In this document: piece after piece, positions 32,580 to 44,499 of the stretch
How the letters are laid out: each line of letters opens with the position of its first letter
How positions within the stretch are numbered: position 1 is the first letter of the stretch
Assembly (NCBI RefSeq): GCF_012489685.1
Contig: NC_080044.1
Coordinates: 28,066,369-28,130,368 of the forward strand
Direction: 5' to 3'
DNA: 64,000 nucleotides
DNA from: Lotus japonicus
Taxonomy: Eukaryota; Streptophyta; Magnoliopsida; Fabales; Fabaceae
Made by a program: the position numbers and the translations under genes
The notes under the pieces: generated by a model
Seen by the model: only the letters and a program-made list of their open reading frames with translations
Database searches by the model: none
What the model was told of the DNA's origin: nothing

Positions 32580-33536
32580 ACAAATATTGATTTATTAATA
32601 GTAATAGACTAATTTAATAGTTTCTTCTCCTATTATTTAAAAAATATTTATCTACTTATATAATAATTTAAATATAAATTACTTTTGAAATAATAATATT
32701 TTTAATTTAGTAATTTTTATTATTTATCACGTGTCACAACTAAGTGAAAACCAATTGGTTACAAATATTAATTTTTTAATAGTAATAGACTAATTTTCTA
32801 TTTTCATCTCCTATTATTTAAAATTATTTATCTACTTATATAATAATTTATAATTTAAATATAAAGTAGTTTTGAAATAATAATAATATTCTTTAGGGAT
32901 GGCAACGGGTAGAATCGAGCACATGTTTTACAATTACCAAACTCAAACCCAAACACAAACCTTTGTGAGCGATAAAATGAAATTCATGCCCAAACCCATT
33001 GGGTTTTAGATTTACCCGAAACTCAAACCCCAACTCAAACTCATTACTTACGTGAAATAGCAGCCCGTCCCAAAACCCGATCCAGAACCTACTTTCATAA
33101 AAAAAGTGAAATTCATAGAAAGAAAGAAAAAAAATACTATTCATCATCCTCATCCATCACCAAAGTGAGACAACAATATTTTAGAGTTTACTTTCTTAAA
33201 CATTCAAAAGTACAATTAATCATCAAACACTAAGAACAAAGTTTATAAATATATATGTGTGAGAGTTTTTTTGTAATTTTATGTTTCGGGTATCTTTGGG
33301 TTTGAGTTCGGGCAGGTATGAACACATATTTAACTAATACCAAACCTAAACCCATAAACTGCTACAGTAACAGGAAAAACCAAAATCCAGTCAACTCGGA
33401 TTTTGTCCGTCAAATCGGATCAGGTCCGGGCGGGTACCAATGGGTTTGTGCAAAATTGTCATCCCTAATATTCTTAATTTAGTTAACTTTTATTGTTAAT
33501 TATCATGTGTCACAACTAAGTGAAAACCAATTGGTT
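32580..33536. repeat. 181-bp tandem duplication, second copy split by a hAT MITE
   Basis: Unit 1 is 32580-32760 (ACAAATATT...CCAATTGGTT). Unit 2 is 32761-32893 continued at 33476-33536, ending in the same CACAACTAAGTGAAAACCAA TTGGTT tract. The hAT element and its duplicated target interrupt unit 2, so the duplication is older than the hAT insertion. Confidence 0.8.
32894..33467. mobile_element. hAT-type MITE, 574 bp, with 8-bp target duplication
   Basis: It begins TAGGGATGGCAA and ends TTGTCATCCCTA, inverted repeats of about 12 bp with one mismatch. It is flanked by a perfect 8-bp duplication ATATTCTT (32886-32893 and 33468-33475), the hAT hallmark. Inside are CCCAAACCC/GGGTTT-rich inverted parts and no transposase. 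Confidence 0.88.
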
Positions 33537-33761
33537 AATTGCATAATTTTATTTAAAATATAGACTCATTCATGAAAATGTATAAAAAATTAAATTTAAT
33601 AGAATGATCAATTTTTAAATATATTTTTTATTCAAATATAAATTTGATACATTTTTCCTTATCATGTGCACCTCAAACACATGATATGATAAGAGTGTAT
33701 CATGTTGCTATCTTGTTCACATATCATATCCTATCATATCTTATCCTGACCAAATGTCTCA

Positions 33762-34719
33762 ATCTACTTTCAACCTTAAACTCTATTTTAAAATATATGT
33801 ATGCAAGCATAAATCACATTACAACCAACTCAATTTGACCCAAACTCTATTTTGTAAACACACATTCATGTAAACTCTATTTTGCAAACTGGAATCCAAA
33901 CACTAACTAAAACATCTAGAAACTCTTTCTCTGCAAGAAATAACAAGATCAACTAAAGTTTCCGCGCATGAATCTCGGCCGCAATTTTGTTGAAGAGAAT
34001 TTGATTTTTAGATGAGCATTTTCTTTGGTTAATTGGAAAATGGTCCACGAGATTTAAAAGCTGCATTTTATTGGCGGGAAAGTACAACAAACTCACGGTT
34101 GTTAGTTGCTCACGATGCACCTTAGGTGAAAATAAGCTTTCTTTCCAGATTGTGATTTTAGGTGCCCAAATAGGAATATATGGTTAGAAATTTAGAATGT
34201 TTTAATATACCAGTCCAGGATTTTCTTCAAGTTACTTGTGTTTGGATTGTTACAAGGTAACGTGGTTCGGTTTCCCTCTCTTTCAGTCTTATGATCTCAT
34301 ATCAACTATCAAGGACAAATGAGATTGATGGACGTGGACCCTTTATTGGTAGAAATTAGAAAATGAAAGATAGGTATGAGTTATGAGCGTATGTTATTCA
34401 TGATTGGTTCCATACAGTAATGTGTTAATGTCATTTACTCAATGCAAAAAGTGCATGTATCAATAATGTTGTTTTTTTTTTGGTGAAAGTATTACAAAAC
34501 TAAGAATGAATAAAAAGAGGATGGGGCTCATATTGTAGTTTTTTTTTTATAAGCAAGGCTCATATTGTAGCCAATCATGTGCTTCATCAACCCGAAACTT
34601 TAACAACCCAACACAGATAGATTCCAATATAAAGCTTGAAATCAATCTATTTCGTAGTAGCGCTGCAAAAGGGTCATGATGTATCTTCTCAAAATAACAA
34701 TTCTTAAAAAAAACATGAT
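33762..34719. other. No gene seen
   Basis: Intergenic AT-rich DNA between two transposons. Only short frames, and no RNA gene or repeat edges were recognised. Confidence 0.4.
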
Positions 34720-34729
34720 TTACTTAATT

Positions 34730-36271
34730 GGGTAAATAGCCAAGTTCGTCCCTGAATGTGTCCACCGCCTTCAACTTCATCCCTGAATGAATTTTATTCA
34801 TCTCGCGGTCCCCCAAAGTGACAAATGTCTGTCACTTTAGTCCTTGACGTTAAAAAACACTAACAGACGTTAACAAATTCATTTTTTATATTTTTTTACC
34901 CATGTGAAAATCATTAATTTAAATTTAAAAAAACAAATTAACTAAAAAATTGATTAATTAAAAATTTAAAACACAAAATCCTAATCTCCTTCTCATCTTC
35001 TTCAGCTTACTCCTTTTTTCTTCATCTTTGCATCATAACCCAGTTTTTTATCATAAAACAATTTTTCATCTAAAAAAATCACCATCTGCATCTGCTTCTT
35101 CATCTTTTCTTCATAACCCACCCAGTTTTTTTATTGAAACACAACAACCCCAATCTCCACAATCTCGTAACCCCCATATCCCCAACCTCTTCTTCCTCCT
35201 CCACCAAAACTCAAAATCCAGGTCAGAATCCAATTTCACAGCAAAACCAGATCAAGGGAACAGGAAGCTTAACGATAAATCATCACCAGGCCCGTATGTG
35301 TTTCATCATTCTCAGACCCACAATGAACCCTAGCTCTCCCTTTCATGATAAATCTGGCACCGCCCCTCCAAGAACCAGAGGGGGATCAAGAACAAGAGAG
35401 ATGAAGGATCGAACCTGGACGCTGAACGTGAACCTCACGCCTCCAAACACTTCGACCTCGGGTTCAGATATGGTGGCGGTGATAGTGTTGGGGCGGCGAA
35501 GAACCCTAAGCGGGCGCGTGAAGGAAGGAGAGGGGAAGAGAAGAAGGTTGGGCTTGGGGAAGACGGACCATCTTCCATGCAGTCAGCGATTGAGCCGCCA
35601 GATCCATATCGGGGTTTTCTTTCTCTCTCTCAACCACTCCTTCTCCTTGCTTCGTTTGCTCCAGCTCCCAAACATGTTGTGTGATGGGGTTTCTATTTTG
35701 TGATTGTTGGGTTTTTTTTTTGATTTGTGTGAAAAGTGGGATGGATCTGTGGCAATTTTCACTATGTTCAATTTCGTGCTTGATTTGTTGCTGTTGTGGG
35801 ATTTTGTTAGGGGAGGGGGGGGGTTCGAGTTCTGGTTGGGAACATGTTCTGATCCAAGCTGACATTGGATCTGACCGGAATGCATTATTATTATTTTTTC
35901 CAGGAATACATTATTTTAATGATGTTGGAAGGTTTGTGGTGGGGAATTGGGTTGTGGTGGAAGGATTTGTGAAGATGATGAAGAAGATGATGAGAAGAAG
36001 GAGATGAAGACCAGTGGTTCACATTAAGAATTTTTTTTTTCTGTTTTAATTAATTAGATTTTAGTTCAATTGTTATTCTAATTTACTTAAATAATTTTTC
36101 AGTTTTAAAAAAATGAATTTGGTAACGTCTGTTAGTGTTTTTTAACGTCAAGGATTAAAGTGACAGACGTTTGCCACTTTGGGGGACCGCGAGATGAATA
36201 AAATTCATTCAAGGACGAATGTGAAGTCGGTGGACACATTCAGGGACGAACTTGGCTATTTACCCGAACTC
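34730..36271. mobile_element. MULE-like non-autonomous element (1.54 kb)
   Basis: Long terminal inverted repeats of about 155 bp: GGGTAAATAGCCAAGTTCGT at the left is mirrored by ACGAACTTGGCTATTTACCC at the right. A 10-bp direct repeat TTACTTAATT (34720-34729 and 36272-36281) flanks it, in line with the 9-11 bp duplications of Mutator-like elements. The right end has six more bases (GAACTC) than the left. The interior (34.98-36.0 kb) holds overlapping frames on both strands, none with a domain I recognise; it may be captured host DNA. Confidence 0.8.
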
Positions 36272-36383
36272 TTACTTAATTTCACTTTTGATCTTCCAAG
36301 CATTATCATTGTCCGGAATTGACTACTCTTTTCTAAAATAAACAAATTGAGTTGCGTAAGTTTTTGTAATATTGCAGTAAAGA

Positions 36384-39326
36384 GTGCCCACTAGGGTGAA
36401 GAAGTTTCAAAATGGTCCACCAGTGAACCAAGAGTCATAGTAGTAGTTTATAAAATAAAAATAGGGTTAAAAACTATAACCGTCCCTGAACTTTGAGCGA
36501 GATTTGAAAACCGTCCCTCACCGGAAAATTATCTGAAAACCATCCTCAGACTTTCAAAAACAAATTGGACTCATCCCTCCGGCCACCATAGCTCCGATAA
36601 GCCGCTTATGTGGCATTTCACGTCAATTAATGAGCCTGTGTAATTTTTATTATTATTTAAAATTAAAAAAAAAATCCTATTTTTTTTATTTAACCCAATT
36701 ACCCTAAATTAAGCCCCCTAAATCCCCAAATTAACCCTAAACCCCCTTTGATTCCCTAAATCTCTAATTAACTAAAACAACAATCAACAACCAAACCCAC
36801 CACCCCAACCTCACCAACCCAAAAACCCATACGTCAATATCAGAGAGGGCCCAAATTCGAGTGTGGCAGTGGTTATCAGGCAGAGGAAAAGGTTTCAATT
36901 GTTCAACTTAAGAATGGATGCAACAGCCGATCCTCTGCATCAACGCAGCGGGATAATTTATTTTTACTTGGGCAAGGAGGGCATCGAAATTACTGGTTTT
37001 TACACGTAATGTTTCTGGAAGAGGGCAATAGGTTTCGAAGCTATGTCTTCTACTTGCAGCTTTGTTGGTGGGAACTGGGATTTGATTTCTTATGAAGGGA
37101 CCCATTGTTTGCTGGGTTATTGGGTAGTCTTACACTGCTCCTTATTGTGAGATCCTGCTGTTGTTTTTCTCTCCCCTGTTTTTCTTGTTTTGCTAGATTT
37201 TGTTTTTTCCTTGTCCTCGCTTTGAGGCCTATAATACTCTTGTATTTTTCGATGGCACATCTTGTGGCACCGACCACCCTTACTCCCACTAAAAAACCAC
37301 TAGAGCAGAAACCGACCACCCTTACTCCCACCACCCTCACCCCTATCGAACAACCCCCACCACCCAGAAACTCAAACCCAACCCCAAAGATCTATCAAGA
37401 AAACCAGAAAAAAAGAGAAGAAGAAACTAACACAGCAACAACAACATGCAAATGGAAAATCAAAGTTTAATCGTTTAGATCTGGCCGTTTGGGAAGGGAT
37501 TTAGGGTTCGATTTTTTTGGGAAGGGATTTAAGGTTTGATTCAGGAAGATAAAATGGGATTTAGGGTTTTTTTATGGAAGGGAATGAAAAAGAGGTGAGG
37601 AGAGCAGCAAGAAGTAGAAGAAGAAGAAGTGGTGTGGTGGTACGGTGGTGGCTGGGAAAAAGAGAGATTAGGATGGTGGTGATGAAGAAGGAAGAGAGAG
37701 AGCTGAGGAAGAAGATGAAGAAATCATAAAAAAAAGATTTAATTTTTAATTGCTAGTTTTAATTTCAAAATTTTATTTTTTTAAATGAATAGGAAATGAG
37801 TAGCTTTAAATAGGAATTTTTTAATTAGATTAATTTCTAATTAGGATTTTTATTTTATTTTAAATAATAATAAAAATTACACATAGGATCATTAATTGAC
37901 GTGGACAGCCACGTAAGCAACTGGCCGGAGCTATGGTGGTCGGAGGGACGGGTCCAATTTGTTTTTAAAAGTCTGAGGATGGTTTTCAGATAATTTTCCG
38001 GCGAGGGACAATTTTCAAATCTCGCTCAAAGTTCAGGGACGGTTATAGTTTTTAACCCATAAAAATATACATAAAAAATTAAATTTAAAAAAAAAACCCT
38101 CTCTCCAGCACCGTGTTGTTCATCTGCTTCTGTTGTTCTCTTTCTCTCTCTTCCCCTGTTACTCCAGCACCGCGTTTGTTTCTTTTTATAAAAAAAAGGT
38201 CAGATTTCTTTAATTGAAAAAGAAGGTAATCATCCAATACTTTTGAGGATCATCGCTAACAGGGAGTTGAAGATTTTGTTTTTTTTTCCTAATCGTGTTC
38301 TTTGTTCCTTTTTGTTATCATGTCTGGGAGATCGACGGTTGTATACTGTGTATACAATGATCACTGTGTATACAATTCTTTAGATAATGCCGAGATCAAA
38401 CCCCAATACCAATGATCTTCAGCACTCCACAAAGTTTACATGTAATCTTCAACGGATACGGTTGAAATCAGCGAAAGGCTCGCAGTTTTGCTTGCTTCTG
38501 GAGTTCCAAAAACATTCCAGAATCGTAGAGTCTGAACTTATGAGTTTTGAAATTGAAATTTCAAAGATGTGAGCTTTGATGGAGAAATTATCATTGTTTT
38601 TGTTGCAACATTCCAGTTCAGATCAAGAAAAACAGGGGTGGGTGATTATAGGATTGTCACGGTGGATTTGCAGGTCGGCGGGTTCACCCGAAATCGCCTT
38701 CGGCGACGGCTCATGGAGGAGGGCGGCGGAACGACAAATTGGTTGAGGGGTTTTGTTGCGGACGATGAGGGGGGTGCAATGGTGGTGTTGGTTTCTCCAA
38801 ATGATGAGTGATTCGCCGGAGATCGAAGGTTGAAGGTGGTTAGGGTTCTGTCTTCTCATTTTTACGTCGTAAATGGGGGGTGGTGGTGGTGGTGCGGCAG
38901 TACTCGCTGGTACCAGGGTGCAGAGACCACGGTGGTTCCTACCTCGTGTTCACCGTAAACGGAAGAAGGACCCCCGGTGGTGGCTGGTCGTGTGGATGGC
39001 TGTGGGTGCTTCTCAACAGTAATGGATGCACGACCATGGAAGAAGAAGGTGATGGCGGTGGCTTCCACTAGAGGGATGAGGAGGCGATGCTTTTCTAAAA
39101 GCTTGCTCGTTTTCCCAAAGGCTATGGAAGGCAGAGAGGGTAATGGAGCTGGGAGAAGAAGAGCTGGTAAGAGGAGGGGATGTAGGAAATTATATTTTTA
39201 CCTTTTTTATCATTCAACCAATCCTAACCATTCAATGAAAGAATATTCTAAGATTCTCAAATCTAACAGTGGTAAATGATGGTCCATTGGTGGACCATTT
39301 TGAAACTTCCCCTCCCTAGTGGGCAC
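36384..39326. mobile_element. TIR element interrupted by a MULE-like element
   Basis: GTGCCCACTAGGG...GAAGTTTCAAAATGGTCCACCA at the left (36384-36421) is mirrored at 39289-39326, about 38 bp with a few mismatches. The MULE at 36464-38058 lies inside, so this element was there first; without it the length is about 1.35 kb. Its body (38068-39288) has several overlapping short frames without recognisable domains. The target duplication is unclear, so the superfamily is unassigned. Confidence 0.6.
36464..38058. mobile_element. MULE-like non-autonomous element (1.6 kb), nested
   Basis: Terminal inverted repeats of about 200 bp start GGGTTAAAAACTATAACCGT and end ACGGTTATAGTTTTTAACCC. A perfect 9-bp duplication ATAAAAATA (36455-36463 and 38059-38067) is the Mutator-like signature. 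The interior has frames on both strands (for example 37050-37470) with no recognised domain and no transposase. Confidence 0.9.
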
Positions 39327-39932
39327 AAGTACTTCTGTTAGTCACGTGAAATTTCTAGCAGAAGTCATTGATCTGGCAATAACTTCACTCTCAATTGTGT
39401 CACCTCCCTCTATCACTAGTGGTTGCATCACTCTCAGACGAACACATTTTTCTGCCCTATTTTATTCTTGTTCTCGCACACTGTTGCATGTCAAATCATT
39501 AAAAAAATGCTCATTAGGGGAGTCAAAATCCGATGCTATTGGGCCAAAGATGGAAGTAACATATTTAAACGTCAGTTTAGCATCAACATGGAGGCGGGCG
39601 TTAAAAAGGGCGAAACTAACTTGTAGAGTCAGCCTCGAAGGCAATTCTAAGGTTAGAGTGGTCAACTCTAGACGGACACAAAACACGCGCCAAGGTGACA
39701 GACACTACCATGTCGAAGTTAGCATCGATAATATAGACTGACACTAAATTTATTGTAGCTGACGCTAATGATGAATTAAGTAAAAAAGATGAAATAAATG
39801 TCTTACATTATGTATGAAAAATGAGGAATTAAGAAAAAATGAGATAACATGATGTCATGTGGTTGTCAAGGTTTGTGTCTCCTTCAAATGCATTTATGAC
39901 TATTCTTAGAGTATTTTTCATATTCCATATAT
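39327..39932. other. No supportable gene
   Basis: A 140-codon plus-strand frame (39319-39741) overlaps the edge of the TIR element and shows no domain. TGACGCTAATGATG-type motifs at its end resemble CACTA subterminal DNA. I treat it as non-genic. Confidence 0.35.
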
Positions 39933-39937
39933 CTACG

Positions 39938-41318
39938 TGATAAGTGCCAATTTTACATATTTTTAACTCTTATTTTAGGCACTTAACGGACGTGTGTGCT
40001 TTATTTATCTTTCATTTTAGTAGTTTATTAAAAATCTAGTATTATGTTAGATTTTATGTCAAATACTAGTTTAATCCCTATTTTTTGTGTAGGCAAGAAC
40101 TGGTGTCTTGATGCTTGAAGTTTGCTTGAAGCATGTGAAATACATATGTTTCCTATACGCCGAAAGAATTGGTGTCTCGATGCTGGAAGTTTGGTTGAAG
40201 CAAGTGAAATACAGAAAGTGTTGGACTTGTTTGCTTGAAGTAGTGAAAATACATAAGTGGAGATGGCTTGCTTGCTCAAGGATTGCTTCAAGCAATCATT
40301 TTACGGCAAAGTGTGTTCTTTTCCGGTGAAGATTTCCTGAAGAATGCTTGAAGCCAATGTTAAGAAGGTGTGCCACGAAGGAAAACTTCCTTGAAGATGC
40401 ATGCAGAAATCTTGAAGGAATTTGAAAACAACCACAAACACTAATACATTGAGCTCGAAATTTGTCATATCACTTGCCAGTTTTCTTTATTTCTTCACAC
40501 ACCCAAAAAGAGAGAAACAAGAGAGAAATATTATGAAACTGGAGAGGAGTCTTGAGTGACGGAATTAACAGCGAGATATCGCGGAGTTTCGATTCTTCAC
40601 TCTTCTTCTTCATGATTTTAAAGTTATCCATGAAAATGGATAGCTAATTTCTCTTTGTTAGGGTTAGATGTAGTTGCTTTGATGCTTATGTATTTTATAT
40701 TATTCTCTTCAAGACAAAAGTAGGTTTCTTGTTTATGATTTAGTGATTTTTTTCTTGATGTTCATGCTATATTTTAGATTTATCTCCTATGGTATTTTGC
40801 TTGATTCAACTTGTGAGCAAAAGCTACAACGTTTTGAGTCCGGACTCTAATCATCTAATAATCCTAATTGGCAGACATAGAGTTAGGTTTGCTAGTCCCT
40901 AAATACCAAAACTTTATGATAACTTTCTTTCTTAATCATATGAGACATCAGTGTTTAGGAGTAGAAATCTATTGTTATCCATTCATGCGAGACATCGATG
41001 ACGTAGGGTCAAACTGGTGTAGATGAATCATTCTTGAACATGTTATGTGTTTGAATCACTAGAATGCATAAATGTCATTCATTGGCGTCTAATCCCAACA
41101 AATTCTAATACTTGTTGTTTCTCTATCATTTTACTTGCTTTTCATTTATATTTCGAAGTATAAACAAACATTAAACTATTGTGAAACCGTAATTTATGTT
41201 TGTTGACTATTGAACGACATAAGTATTACACCTCCCTTTTGATACAACAAAACTCTTTACTATACTACAATTGAGTCTTGAGAGATTCGAAAGTAGAATG
41301 GAAAAAATTCTTTCATCA
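39938..41318 (+). repeat. Solo LTR, 1.38 kb, of an unplaced LTR element
   Basis: It begins TGATAAGTGCCAATTTTACA and ends TTCTTTCATCA, with the perfect 5-bp duplication CTACG on both sides (39933-39937, 41319-41323). It contains no coding domain. A roughly 70-bp imperfect repeat (GCTTGAAG...GTGAAATACA) lies at 40096-40230. The TGATAAGTGCC start recalls Tat/Athila-type LTRs of legumes, which is an inference. The orientation is arbitrary without a PBS. Confidence 0.85.
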
Positions 41319-41323
41319 CTACG

Positions 41324-41699
41324 TCATTTCGTTATGTTTTTTAATTTATGAGTTTTACCTTATGTAATGTAGTTATTTTATTTTTTTTATTGCATTAATT
41401 CATTCATATATTTATATTATGTATTCAAAATGAGGAAAAAAAAACATTTTTTCCTATAATTATTATTCATCAATACCAACTTTTACATAAAATATCTCCA
41501 GAGTTGTATTGTTGTGATTCTGGTAAAGTATCCCCGGAGATATGATTATGGACGTTGATGGTATGAAGGTGGAGTTGGAGTTGCATATTTTAGGAAATAT
41601 AAGGAGTAGGGAGGCTAGTGAACACAATATGGACCGATGAGCGCACAACCTATTCCATTGGGCTAGCTGAGAAATCTAAGCGTAGACTGGAATTTGGTT
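41324..41699. other. No gene seen
   Basis: AT-rich intergenic DNA with short frames only. Confidence 0.4.
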
Positions 41700-42300
41700 G
41701 GTTTTATAGATAGTTTTAAAACTTGACTGGGACTGGTCAGTCCGACTGGTTGGACCGGGACTCTATCACCTAATCGGCCCTAGCCTCACCTCGGATCAGT
41801 TATGCATGCAGCTCGGTGGAAACCAGTTTAACTTGATCGGTTCAATGGTTTGTTCGGTGACTCGACCGGTTTTTGATTTGACCGGAAAGTCACCAGTTTT
41901 TTTTTTCCATTGATTATGGATTATTAATGTCGGTCCAATTTGATTATGGTAGATTTGTCAAGCAACCATTTAATATATTGGGCCAATTTTGTGCAATATA
42001 GAGCAGGCTTGGTAACAATTCTACCAAAATCACGAAATTATTTATAAAAATTGTTTTGTGGAAGACTTGAGAGCTATTCATCAAGGTAGTAGATCTAAAC
42101 CTTTACCACTACACCACAACTAATAAGTGACGTCTCTTATTATTTATATGTTAACTTCATATTGCATTGGATTTTATTATAATATTTTCATAGGCACTGA
42201 GTCAAGCATTCGAACCAATGACTCACTGGTCCGACCAATGACTCATTAACTTAGTTCCCTTGCTGAGTAGACCACCGAGTCGAGATTTAAACAATTGTTT
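41700..42300. mobile_element. hAT-like element with ACCGG-rich ends
   Basis: The left part is rich in GACTGG/ACCGGT motifs (GTTTTAAAACTTGACTGGG). The right part (ACCACCGAGTCGAGATTTAAAC) mirrors the end imperfectly. On the minus strand an A-box-like TTGTGGTGTAGTGGTAAAGG lies near 42095-42114, as in the related element at 19.05-19.74 kb. The edges are approximate and no transposase was found. Confidence 0.35.
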
Positions 42301-42999
42301 TATATCATTCCTATGGATGATGTCTAGGTTTGAGAATTTCAGAAGTACTTGAGATATCTCTTTGCATACTGAGCTAGCTCGAGAGAATCCCTGATGACTT
42401 TCATGGTAGGTTGAGAGGTGCTTGTAGTTATTGTACTGTGCACTATTCCTGATGGATTTCTTGAAGAGTTTAAAGGAACTAGGTTTGATGTTTCCTGTTT
42501 TAGGCCCATATGCATAATAGTTAGTTGAGAGATTGTATGGCGATAATGCAAAGTTTTTCATGCATTTTCATTATCATTATTAGTTATCAGTTAATCCTTA
42601 TGATTGTTATAGGTTCAATTTATTTTCTCTATGTCTTCCACTTAATGATTGGTTGAATATTTTCTTACCCTTTTATTTGTCAGTGTCTATAGAGAAAACT
42701 GAAGATGGGGGAGTTTCTCAGTGATGAAAGTCTTAATATTGATGAGTATGTCAATATACTTCAAGTGTTTTCATTATCTGTCTGAGTACGATTTCATCTC
42801 GTTAGTACTATTTTCCTTTCTGTTGAGGTTTTTAATTTCAGAACATTGATATCATTTTAAATAAGTTTTAGATAAGATGTTTTTATTCATTGACACTTCT
42901 GCTAGAACATATTAAACATACAACATGAAATCAATAAAATGAGAAAGGAAAGGGAATTGATTTACATCGTCACAGTAAACTGATAAAGATTTTTCTTTG
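42301..42999. other. No supportable gene
   Basis: A minus-strand frame (42561-42223) runs into the hAT-like element and has no domain; it is probably retroelement debris. Confidence 0.35.
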
Positions 43000-44260
43000 T
43001 TCGTACTGCTTTGAAACTAAACCCTTAAGATTCAATCGTCGCAAGTAGATATGGGTTTTATCGTCCTTTGAGAGGTGTAATACTTATGTCATTCAATAGT
43101 TAACAAACTTAAATGATGGTTTCACAATAGATTGATTAGTTACTTCTACATGAAAATATAAAGGAAAACAAATTAAATGATGGAGAAATAATTGGTATGA
43201 GAATTTTTTGGGATTAGATTCCATTGTTTGACCTTTTTGTATTCTAGTGATTCAAATACATAGCATGTTCAAGCATATGATTTATCTACACCACTTCAAC
43301 ATTGCGTCATCGATGTCTTTCATTAGCGAATATCAATAACTTTCTAATCCTAAACATTCATGTCTCACATGATTACGAAAGATAGCTAAGTTTGGGTGTT
43401 TAGTGACTAACAAACCTAACTCTATGTCTACAAATTAGGATTATTAGGTTATTAACTCTAGTTCAGACTCACAACCTTGTAGCTTCCGCTAAGAAGTCGA
43501 ATCAAGAAACTACCCTAGGTTATCAATCTAAGATATAGCACAAAGATCAAGAGAAATCCACTAAATCAAGAAACATGTTTTATATTGAAGAGAATCACAT
43601 GGAAAGCATAAGTATCACACAATAACATCAAATCTCATCAAAATAGAGATTAACTATCCATTTTCATGGATAAATTTTAAAATAGAGATGAAGAATGAGA
43701 AGAACCAAAATTGTCGCGATGTCTCGCCGCCGAATCCGACCTCTAGAGCTTCATCTCTAGCCTCCTAAGATTCTCGCCTTATTTTATAAGTGCTTTTATG
43801 AGTTTCTAAATCATGAGTACCATTTCAAATCCAGTTTTGTGAAGAAAATCTGATGCGTGACTTAAATTGAATATTCTGCAACTTTCTGGGCTTAAGCTTG
43901 ATCCCTTCTAGCTTAAGCCAAAATGTTTCTTCAAGGCTAAGTAGTTTTTGGCTTAAGAACAGACAAATCTGACTTAAGACAGATTGGAATACTTGGATCC
44001 CTGCTTTTGTGCTTTGACCCTTGCTTCTTTGCTACTTTTTTGGCTTAAACCATCCATGTTTTGGCTTAAGCAAAAACTCCTCAAAATTACAAACTTCACT
44101 ACCTCTCTTTAACTTAAGCCACAAATTCTTGGCTTAAGCTTGAATGTTCAGTTTTGGCTTTTATGAACTTTCTTTCCTTGGGTCCTCTTGCTTTTTATTA
44201 AGCTTTATACCTACACCCAAAATTAAGGATTAGAACCAGAATTTACATAGAACATGTGAG
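43000..44260 (-). repeat. Diverged inverted relative of the solo LTR at 39938-41318
   Basis: Blocks of the solo LTR recur here in reverse complement and in the same relative order: GTGTAATACTTATGTCATTC, TCATGTCTCACATGATTACG, CCTAACTCTATGTCTACAAA and the TATCCATTTTCATGGATAA palindrome. Divergence is high and the edges are not clear. GGCTTAAG repeats fill 43.9-44.16 kb. Confidence 0.65.
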
Positions 44261-44345
44261 AAATATTTCCAAAATATATGAAAATGGAAATATGCATTTA
44301 TTATTGGTTATAATAATTAATGTTCAAATTGATATCATTATGTTG

Positions 44346-44415
44346 TGCTGGTATAGTGGATAGGAAATTTCCTATGGTACTTGCACATAGTGGGTTCGAA
44401 TCCTGTGTTCTAGCA
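44346..44415 (+). tRNA. tRNA-like sequence with A and B boxes, probably not functional
   Basis: A box TGGTATAGTGG and a perfect B box GGTTCGAATCC lie about 37 bp apart. The ends TGCTGG and CTAGCA can pair as an acceptor stem. The D and anticodon arms do not fold well and the T stem relies on G-U pairs. It is a tRNA pseudogene or SINE head; no amino acid is assigned. Confidence 0.35.
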
Positions 44416-44419
44416 AAAA

Positions 44420-44496
44420 GGTCAAAAGGCGTGATTCGAACACGCGACCTTCTGATGAAAGAGCCCTAGGCGCGTTGCCAGTTGAACCACAAGACC
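44420..44496 (-). tRNA. tRNA-like sequence, convergent to the previous one
   Basis: On the minus strand it has an A-box-like TGGTTCAACTGG and a perfect T arm (GCGTG-TTCGAAT-CACGC). The GGTC/GACC ends pair, and TTTTT follows directly, as at a pol III terminator. The acceptor stem has mismatches and the anticodon stem is poor, so a pseudogene is likelier than a working tRNA. Confidence 0.4.
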
Positions 44497-44499
44497 AGT

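Larger units (their letters stand above)
32253..33758. mobile_element. PIF/Harbinger-like non-autonomous element with nested hAT MITE
   Basis: It starts GGGCCTGTTTGGTGATCAGG, typical of PIF/Harbinger ends. The right end inverts to GACATTTGGTCAGGATAAG, with further pairing through GATAGGATATGA-like subterminal repeats. A 3-bp TCA flanks both sides (32250-32252, 33759-33761), fitting the 3-bp target rule. There is no transposase. The interior has a 181-bp tandem duplication and a later hAT insertion. Confidence 0.6.

Noticed and set aside
35134..35703. A 189-codon frame as a host gene
   Set aside because: Lies inside a MULE-like element, overlaps frames on the other strand and shows no domain; kept only as possible captured DNA.
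39319..39741. A 140-codon frame as a gene
   Set aside because: No recognisable domain, starts inside a TIR end, and ends in CACTA-like motifs.
44420..44496. A functional tRNA gene
   Set aside because: T arm and terminator are good, but the acceptor stem has mismatches and the anticodon arm does not form; called tRNA-like only.
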